DNA of 18,622 nucleotides from JAEUMY01 sp031394355 (GTDB lineage: Bacteria > Pseudomonadota > Gammaproteobacteria > Burkholderiales > Usitatibacteraceae). Numbering within the stretch: the first letter of the stretch is position 1; every line of letters begins with the position of its first letter. The notes below the pieces were generated by a model. It did no database searches. It saw only the letters and a program-made list of their open reading frames with translations, and had not been told where the DNA came from. Position numbers and translations under genes: made by a program. The stretch spans positions 1 to 18,622 of the forward strand of contig JANNSU010000052.1 of assembly GCA_031394355.1 (NCBI GenBank), in the 5' to 3' direction. Shown here in pieces: positions 14,310 to 18,622 of this stretch.

Positions 14310-15080
14310 TCACCAGGGCGAATGCCACGCAAAGCCCACGACCCGGCCCGTCGGGCGGTCGATCACGGCGGCAATGGTCTGGGTCTTTCCGATGAAGGGC
14401 AGATACCCCAGCCTGGATTCGTCACTGTCGCGCAGGGACGACGTGTAGGACACGTTGAGCGGGACGCCTGCCGGCAGTTTCTTGCGTAGTTCGTCAATCG
14501 GCTTCGCCGCGCTGCCGATCACCTTTTCATCCAACGGCCGATAGTACTTAGGGTAGCTCCAGTAATCTCGTCCACCTGAAGCCGCCTGCATGATGACCCG
14601 GTTGCGCTCCTGTATCTCTTTCGGCAAATCCGCCACGACCCACGCCGGTCCCAACATCCCAACGGAGCGATACGTGGGCACCGTGGCAGCGGCCAGATCT
14701 TCCGGACCCAAGTCGTTGGCCCGCACAATCAGGAAGCCGTCCTTGGCGAACACGACGAATGCGGGACGGGCCTCAGCGAGCGTGCTGAGTCCATAGACGA
14801 GCGCAGCAACCTGCAGGGAGGCGATCACCGCGTAGTCGATGAACAATGCCCGCCTGGACTTTCCCGGCGACGCGATGATCAGGGTAATGGTCGGGCCGAG
14901 CGTGACGTCGATACCCAGGATGATCAGGAAGATGCCGAAGCCACCCATGATGGCGAGCAGGGGCGACGGGTACCAGACTTGCGAAACAAGCAGGGCGGAC
15001 AGGCTACCCACCAATGCCGAGACAGCAAGGTGGATCGCGAAGGCACGCAAGCGACGCGATTGCAGCGGGCGGAAGTTCAT
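14310..15080 (-). CDS. TfpX/TfpZ-family type IV pilin accessory protein
   Basis: 256 aa from ATG 15080 (MNFRPLQSRRLRAFAIHL). The N-terminal part, a hydrophobic segment followed by QVWYPSPLLAIMGGFGIF, then GIDVTLGPTITLIIASPGKS, VIASLQVAALVYGLSTLAEA and RPAFVVFAKDGFLIV, matches the TfpX/TfpZ (FimB-like) accessory proteins that sit beside type IV pilin genes and aid pilin assembly or stability. The C-terminal half is soluble and presumably periplasmic. No pilin gene is in the window, so it is either an orphan or separated from its partner. An upstream in-frame ATG at 15158 would add 26 residues but is less likely. Confidence 0.78.
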   Translation of the reverse strand: MNFRPLQSRRLRAFAIHLAVSALVGSLSALLVSQVWYPSPLLAIMGGFGIFLIILGIDVTLGPTITLIIASPGKSRRALFIDYAVIASLQVAALVYGLSTLAEARPAFVVFAKDGFLIVRANDLGPEDLAAATVPTYRSVGMLGPAWVVADLPKEIQERNRVIMQAASGGRDYWSYPKYYRPLDEKVIGSAAKPIDELRKKLPAGVPLNVSYTSSLRDSDESRLGYLPFIGKTQTIAAVIDRPTGRVVGFAWHSPW

Positions 15081-15135
15081 GGCGGATAGGCTGCGAAGGT
15101 CAAGGGCCGCATTGTATTCCCGCTCCTGCTGCAGC

Positions 15136-15162
15136 GTCAGTGCGAATTTTCGGAGCACTGAC
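15136..15162. terminator. Stem-loop between the gcdH and TfpX/TfpZ-like genes
   Basis: GTCAGTGC (15136-15143) pairs with GCACTGAC (15155-15162) around an 11-nt loop. It lies about 120 bp beyond the gcdH stop on the minus strand and just upstream of the next gene. It lacks a U-tract, so it could be a weak terminator or a regulatory structure. Nothing else is evident in 15081-15282. Confidence 0.35.
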
Positions 15163-15282
15163 TGTGTCTTGTCGGGCTTTGGTGAGCGGAGGCGTCAAGG
15201 CGACACAGGCAGCGCTATCCATTTCGCCCCCAGTGCTGCGCAAACCCGGCTGACTGTTCTGGATGTGCGTCAGGAAGCCAAA

Positions 15283-16494
15283 TCACCCAAACGCCTGAAT
15301 CCCCGTAATCGCTCTGCCCAGAATCAACGCATGCACATCATGCGTCCCTTCGTAGGTGTTCACCGCCTCCAGATTCATCACGTGGCGGATGACGTGATAC
15401 TCATCGGCGATGCCATTGCCGCCATGCATGTCGCGCGCGACGCGGGCGATATCCAGCGCCTTGCCGCAGGCGTTGCGCTTCACCAATGAAATCATCTCCG
15501 GGGCGACTCTGCCTTCGTCCATCAGCCGGCCAACGCGCAGTGAGCTCTGCAGGGCGAGCGCAATCTCGGTCATCATGTTGGCGAGCTTCAGCTGCACGAG
15601 CTGTGTGGCCGCGAGCGGCCTGCCGAACTGATTTCGGTCCAGCGTGTATTGCCTTGCTGCATGCCAGCAGAATTCCGCCGCACCCATGGCACCCCAACTG
15701 ATGCCGTAGCGCGCCTTGTTGAGACAGCCGAAGGGCCCTTTGAGGCCTTTCACGTTGGGCAGGAGGTTGTCTTCCGGCACGAATACTTCATCCATGACGA
15801 TCTCACCGGTGATGGAAGCACGCAGCGAAAACTTGCCTTCGATCTTGGGTGCGGAAAGGCCCTTCATGCCCTTTTCCAGGATGAAGCCGCGAATCTCGCC
15901 ATCGTCATCCTTGGCCCAGACGACGAACACGTCGGCGATGGGCGAATTGGTGATCCACATTTTCGCACCGGAGAGGCTGTAGCCTCCCTCGACTTTCTTC
16001 GCACGAGTTGACATGGAGGCCGGATCGGAGCCGGCGTTGGGTTCGGTGAGGCCGAAGCAGCCGACCCAATCGCCGGTGGCGAGCTTGGGCAGATATTTCT
16101 CGCGCTGCGCCTCGGTGCCGTAGGCGTGGATGGGATGCATCACCAGCGAGGATTGCACGCTCATCGCTGAGCGGTAGCCGGAATCCACGCGTTCAACTTC
16201 ACGCGCGATCAAGCCGTACGCCACACTGCTGACACCCGCGCAACCATAGCCTTCAATCGTCGGCCCCAGAAATCCCAGCGCGCCCATCTCCGTCATGATT
16301 TCGCGATGGAAATTCTCGTGGCGATTGGCCTCCAGCACGCGCGGCATCAGCTTGTCCTGGCAGTAGGCGTGGGCGGCGTCGCGGATCATGCGCTCGTCGT
16401 CCGTCAGCTGATCCTCAAGGAGGAAGGGGTCGTCCCATTTGAATGTGGCCTTGCTGGCACTGGTTGAAGAGGAGGGGAGTTCGTTGGGTTTCAT
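15283..16494 (-). CDS. gcdH: Glutaryl-CoA dehydrogenase
   Basis: 403 aa, standard for GcdH, an FAD acyl-CoA dehydrogenase that oxidises and decarboxylates glutaryl-CoA to crotonyl-CoA in lysine, tryptophan and aromatic degradation. Motifs: FGLTEPNAGSDPASM (FAD and substrate contacts), KMWITNSPIADVFVVWAK, YTLDRNQFGRPLAATQLVQ, RDMHGGNGIADEYHVIRH and the catalytic base E382 in NTYEGTHDVHALILGR. GGAG lies 7 nt before ATG 16494. It is divergent from hemP; the 150-bp gap holds the hemP promoter with its Fur-like box and one 12-bp palindrome. No glutarate-CoA transferase or LysR gene is adjacent. Confidence 0.96.
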   Translation of the reverse strand: MKPNELPSSSTSASKATFKWDDPFLLEDQLTDDERMIRDAAHAYCQDKLMPRVLEANRHENFHREIMTEMGALGFLGPTIEGYGCAGVSSVAYGLIAREVERVDSGYRSAMSVQSSLVMHPIHAYGTEAQREKYLPKLATGDWVGCFGLTEPNAGSDPASMSTRAKKVEGGYSLSGAKMWITNSPIADVFVVWAKDDDGEIRGFILEKGMKGLSAPKIEGKFSLRASITGEIVMDEVFVPEDNLLPNVKGLKGPFGCLNKARYGISWGAMGAAEFCWHAARQYTLDRNQFGRPLAATQLVQLKLANMMTEIALALQSSLRVGRLMDEGRVAPEMISLVKRNACGKALDIARVARDMHGGNGIADEYHVIRHVMNLEAVNTYEGTHDVHALILGRAITGIQAFG

Positions 16495-16576
16495 CGTCTG
16501 GCTCCAGAGAGAGCCCGCATTTTACGCGTTGAGCCAATTTCATTCATTGCACTGCAAATGCAGGCAGGTAACCCAC

Positions 16577-16588
16577 GCGAATATTCGC
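16577..16588. repeat. 12-bp palindrome GCGAATATTCGC, copy 9
   Basis: Exact intergenic copy between divergent gcdH and hemP, ending 1 bp before the hemP -35 box. Confidence 0.9.
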
Positions 16589-16617
16589 TTGCAAATGCGA
16601 ACGGTTCGCATTAAGAT
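16589..16617 (+). promoter_or_regulatory. hemP promoter
   Basis: TTGCAA (16589-16594), a 17-bp spacer and TAAGAT (16612-16617) each match sigma-70 consensus at 4 of 6 positions with ideal spacing. The start codon of hemP is 27 bp further on. Confidence 0.6.
16594..16612. promoter_or_regulatory. Fur-box-like 19-bp palindrome inside the hemP promoter
   Basis: AATGCGAACGGTTCGCATT is a perfect 9-1-9 palindrome. The inner TGCGAACGGTTCGCA keeps the 7-1-7 layout and the TG..AA.n.TT..CA positions of Fur boxes. It exactly fills the spacer between the -35 and -10 boxes, so a bound repressor would shut the promoter. hemP genes are classically iron-regulated. Confidence 0.7.
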
Positions 16618-16644
16618 ATTGGCAAGTAATCAATTCCTGCCGCC

Positions 16645-16830
16645 ATGACCAACCTGAAAAGTTCTCCCACTGCCAGCCGACAGCTTGCCCCCAGCGCCGA
16701 ACCCACCCCGGGGTCAGGCGTATCCAGCGAATTGCTGCTGGGTGGCAAGTCTGAACTCAAGATCCGCCATAACGGCGAACTCTATTGCCTGCGGCAGACC
16801 CGCCTGGGAAAGCTGATCCTGACCAAGTAA
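16645..16830 (+). CDS. hemP: Hemin uptake protein HemP
   Basis: 61 aa. The C-terminal half, SELLLGGKSELKIRHNGELY followed by CLRQTRLGKLILTK, is the diagnostic HemP/HmuP pattern (LLgG...L.I.HnGe.Y.LR.T..gKLILTK). The N-terminal half is low-complexity and likely disordered. HemP-type proteins are needed for expression or function of hemin-uptake receptors in several proteobacteria and are induced under iron limitation. A Fur-like palindrome lies within its promoter. No TonB-dependent hemin receptor or Hmu transporter is in the window; a 98-aa unknown follows 94 bp later. The Shine-Dalgarno is weak. Confidence 0.9.
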   Translation: MTNLKSSPTASRQLAPSAEPTPGSGVSSELLLGGKSELKIRHNGELYCLRQTRLGKLILTK

Positions 16831-16924
16831 CCCACGCCAGCCAGCCAGCACGCAGAACCCTCTCATGGGTGCCACTGCGCAATGTGTGCCATGCCAGCCA
16901 ACGACCTTTTCCATGAGGACCGCC

Positions 16925-17221
16925 ATGCTGTGCGCACCACGCGAAAATGCCGAGGATGATCCGGAAGACCTGCACAGGTTGCTGGCGGCGACGCTACATC
17001 TCATGACGGCCTATGCCACCCAAGACCAGCTGGCCTGTCCGCTGCTGGCGGAGGTGATCTCGCGGCACCTGTCCGAGATTGCGCGTGCTACCGATAGCCA
17101 TCACATCCTGCGGGCAACCAGCTCGGACCTGCAGAACCGTTGGAAGCTGCGCGCCAATGTGCCCGAGACCTGCCCGCGCCAGCCCTGGTGGCTGCGTTCG
17201 GTTGAGGGGCCAGCGGCCTGA
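16925..17221 (+). CDS. Conserved-looking hypothetical protein next to hemP
   Basis: 98 aa. ATG 16925 is chosen because GAGGA (16915-16919) lies 5 nt upstream; a frame from 16865 would add 20 residues. The protein is mostly helical by composition: EDLHRLLAATLHLMTAYATQ then CPLLAEVISRHLSEIARA and SSDLQNRWKLRAN. There is no signal peptide or long membrane segment. I do not recognise a family. Position directly after hemP and codirectional suggests a shared iron-responsive transcript, which is inference. Confidence 0.6.
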   Translation: MLCAPRENAEDDPEDLHRLLAATLHLMTAYATQDQLACPLLAEVISRHLSEIARATDSHHILRATSSDLQNRWKLRANVPETCPRQPWWLRSVEGPAA

Positions 17222-17383
17222 TGTACCGGGCGGAGCCGAAAATTTCCGGGTGCAACCTTTTCATCATTGTCGCTTGAGTGGGGAACGCGATACGTTTCAC
17301 AGGGTCATAATTAAATTGCATCGGCATGCACTGCAACGATGTCTGCACACGCGCCACAAGTTTCACCCTGAAGAGGAGTCACC

Positions 17384-17890
17384 ATGAAACTGAATTTGCA
17401 CGCTTTGGCAATGAGTCTGGCCCCGGCCGTTCTTTGCACCGCGCTCTCCGTGTCCGCCCAATCCGCACCGGTGGTGGAGGTTGCGTTTGAAAAGCCGGAG
17501 AACTTCATGGATGCTTACCCCCGTTCCCGCGGCGGCTCGGACAAGGAATTGCAAGAAACGCTGGCTGACATCAAGCGAATATTCGCAGAGCAGGCTGTGC
17601 GCTATCTCAAGCCCGGTGACCGATTGAAAGTGACAGTTACCGATCTGGATCTCGCTGGCGAGATCGAGCCCGGCCCTTCGGGTGTGTTGGATCTGCGCAT
17701 TCTGCGCAGCATCACCTGGCCCCGGATGACCGTGCGCTACACCTTCACTCGTGACGGGAAAGAAACCTCGGCCGAGGCAAAGCTCTCGGACCCGGGATAC
17801 CAGGACGCTTCAGGTATCTGTGCGACATCGGGCAGGCTTTGCTACGAAAAGCAGATGGTCGGGCGCTGGCTGCAGCGGCAGTTCGGCTAG
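17384..17890 (+). CDS. Secreted DUF3016 domain protein
   Basis: 168 aa. A signal peptide runs to about SVSAQSA, preceded by a well-placed AGGAG in the leader. The mature part begins VVEVAFEKPENFMDAY and continues with YLKPGDRLKVTVTDLDLAGE and a DLRILRSITWPRM..RY segment, matching the DUF3016 pattern of small periplasmic proteins of unknown function. Two cysteines near the end (IC...GRLC) could pair. It carries the last exact GCGAATATTCGC in KRIFAEQ. It stands alone in a 162-bp upstream gap with no promoter I could place with confidence. Confidence 0.85.
   Translation: MKLNLHALAMSLAPAVLCTALSVSAQSAPVVEVAFEKPENFMDAYPRSRGGSDKELQETLADIKRIFAEQAVRYLKPGDRLKVTVTDLDLAGEIEPGPSGVLDLRILRSITWPRMTVRYTFTRDGKETSAEAKLSDPGYQDASGICATSGRLCYEKQMVGRWLQRQFG
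17575..17586. repeat. 12-bp palindrome GCGAATATTCGC, copy 10
   Basis: Exact copy inside the DUF3016 gene, read as R-I-F-A with an ATA codon. Confidence 0.9.
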
Positions 17891-17986
17891 TCCACGCTGT
17901 CTGAGCGTTTCCGGCTCGCGAGGTGGCGGCCAAAATGGGTCGCTTTGGCTTAGCATTGCCAAACTTCCCACTCTTTGGAGCACGTC

Positions 17987-18337
17987 ATGATTCGTACTGT
18001 CTTCGCTTTTTTCGCCTTGATGTGTCTTCAGCTCTCGTTGTCCGATGCCACCGCCCATGTCGGCGGTTGTGGCGAGAAGGAAGGTGTCGAAAAAGCCCGC
18101 TGCGAGCGTCACCAGAAGATGTTCGACAAGTGTGGGGTGTTGAAGGGCGAGGAACACTTCACGTGTGATCGTGAGTTTCTGCTGGCTCATCCGCTGGAAT
18201 GCAGCAAACAGGTTGGTGACGAGAAGGGCAAGTGCGAGAAGGAAGTTGCCGCGTTCAAGACCTGCGAGGCGAACCCGGGGATGGCGTTCATGCGCTGCGT
18301 GCGGAAGGAGTCGGGTTCAAGCCCGATGGGGCATTGA
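17987..18337 (+). CDS. Small secreted protein with eight regularly spaced cysteines
   Basis: 116 aa from ATG 17987, with GGAG 6 nt upstream; ATG at 17975 lacks that. A signal peptide (MIRTVFAFFALMCLQLSLS) probably ends at DATA (residue 23). The mature part has cysteines at 28, 39, 49, 60 and 72, 83, 93, 104. The second four repeat the first at exactly 44 residues, each set spaced C-x10-C-x9-C-x10-C. This recalls helical hairpins held by disulfides, like CX9C proteins, duplicated in tandem. It is rich in K and E. I know no family name. It is expected in the periplasm or outside. It follows the DUF3016 gene by 96 bp. Confidence 0.75.
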   Translation: MIRTVFAFFALMCLQLSLSDATAHVGGCGEKEGVEKARCERHQKMFDKCGVLKGEEHFTCDREFLLAHPLECSKQVGDEKGKCEKEVAAFKTCEANPGMAFMRCVRKESGSSPMGH

Positions 18338-18409
18338 CACGCTGGGGGTGTGCATCATCGAGCACCTCAAATCCGCCCTGCCCCTCATGGCGCTACCTTA
18401 AGCATTTCT

Positions 18410-18590
18410 CCCCTCTCCCTGGATGGGAGAGGCAGGAGCTGGACTGAACCCCTCTCCCTGGATGGGAGAGGCAGGAGTTGGACTGAACCCCTCTCCCTGG
18501 ATGGGAGAGGCAGGAGTTGGACTGAACCCCTCTCCCTGGATGGGAGAGGCAGGAGTTGGACTGAACCCCTCTCCCTGGATGGGAGAGGGG
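18410..18590. repeat. 39-bp tandem hairpin repeat, four and a half copies
   Basis: Units start at 18410, 18449, 18488, 18527 and 18566 (partial). Each holds CTCTCCC-TGGAT-GGGAGAG, a 7-bp stem with a 5-nt loop, followed by a spacer ending GGACTGAA. Copies 2-4 are identical; copy 1 has a single C for T change. The last copy runs into GGGGTAGGGGAGAGGG, the usual form of a dispersed proteobacterial repeat that yields PLPSRERG-type false peptides. It may end transcription of the cysteine-rich gene. The rest of 18338-18622 shows no gene. Confidence 0.9.
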
Positions 18591-18622
18591 TAGGGGAGAG
18601 GGTGGCACCCATTCCGAGTACT

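Noticed and set aside
15142..15153. GCGAATTTTCGG as another copy of the 12-bp palindrome
   Set aside because: The central ATAT is lost and it forms the loop of a different hairpin, so it was not counted.
18385..18612. Minus-strand frames encoding PLPSRERG or LSHPGRG repeats
   Set aside because: They are created by the 39-bp hairpin array and have no ribosome-binding site or domain.

Overview
The window looks like a chromosomal segment of a Burkholderiales-type betaproteobacterium. This is inferred from gene content: a Bug/TctC-type periplasmic receptor, an FCD-type GntR regulator beside matA/matB malonate genes, a DUF1178 gene, hemP, a TfpX/TfpZ pilin-accessory gene and a GC-rich codon bias. 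Genus and species cannot be told from the sequence alone.

Layout. (1) 1-141: the 3' end of an IS3-family element (last 35 codons of its transposase plus the terminal inverted repeat). (2) 248-3437: on the minus strand, a Bug-family binding protein and a class-V (serine/alanine-glyoxylate type) aminotransferase; on the plus strand, a divergent GntR/FCD regulator. Two near-identical TTTTGyATACAAwA palindromes lie between the divergent genes. (3) 3603-10775: a tight plus-strand operon, with ATGA overlaps or short gaps, encoding a 1014-aa FAD/4Fe-4S 2-hydroxyacid dehydrogenase (YdiJ-like), a one-chain carboxyltransferase resembling fused malonate decarboxylase beta and gamma subunits, malonyl-CoA synthetase (MatB) and malonyl-CoA decarboxylase (MatA). 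(4) 10904-11353: a DUF1178 gene ending at a strong bidirectional terminator. (5) 11489-15080: minus-strand genes for two membrane proteins (one DUF2157-like), an isochorismatase-family hydrolase, a small membrane protein and a TfpX/TfpZ-like protein. (6) 15283-16494: glutaryl-CoA dehydrogenase (minus). (7) 16645-18337: plus-strand hemP with a Fur-box-like palindrome set inside its promoter, an unknown 98-aa protein, a secreted DUF3016 protein, and a secreted protein with eight regularly spaced cysteines. (8) 18410-18590: a 39-bp hairpin tandem repeat.

The genes in 2600-10775 suggest malonate use: uptake (possibly Bug), activation to malonyl-CoA (MatB), decarboxylation to acetyl-CoA (MatA), and control by a MatR-like GntR. 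The flavoprotein and aminotransferase hint at linked 2-hydroxyacid or glyoxylate metabolism.

The most striking signal is not a gene. The perfect 12-bp palindrome GCGAATATTCGC occurs ten times exactly, plus two degenerate copies. It lies both inside conserved coding sequence (always read as RIFA or ANIR) and between genes. Chance would give about 0.001 copies in this length. It behaves like a highly iterated palindrome (compare HIP1 of cyanobacteria) or an uptake/methylation/nucleoid signal. Several other repeats are present: a 33-bp inverted repeat framing one palindrome copy, a C/G-rich palindromic element inserted in frame in the flavoprotein, a 32-bp hairpin tandem array, and a triple start-codon repeat before matA.
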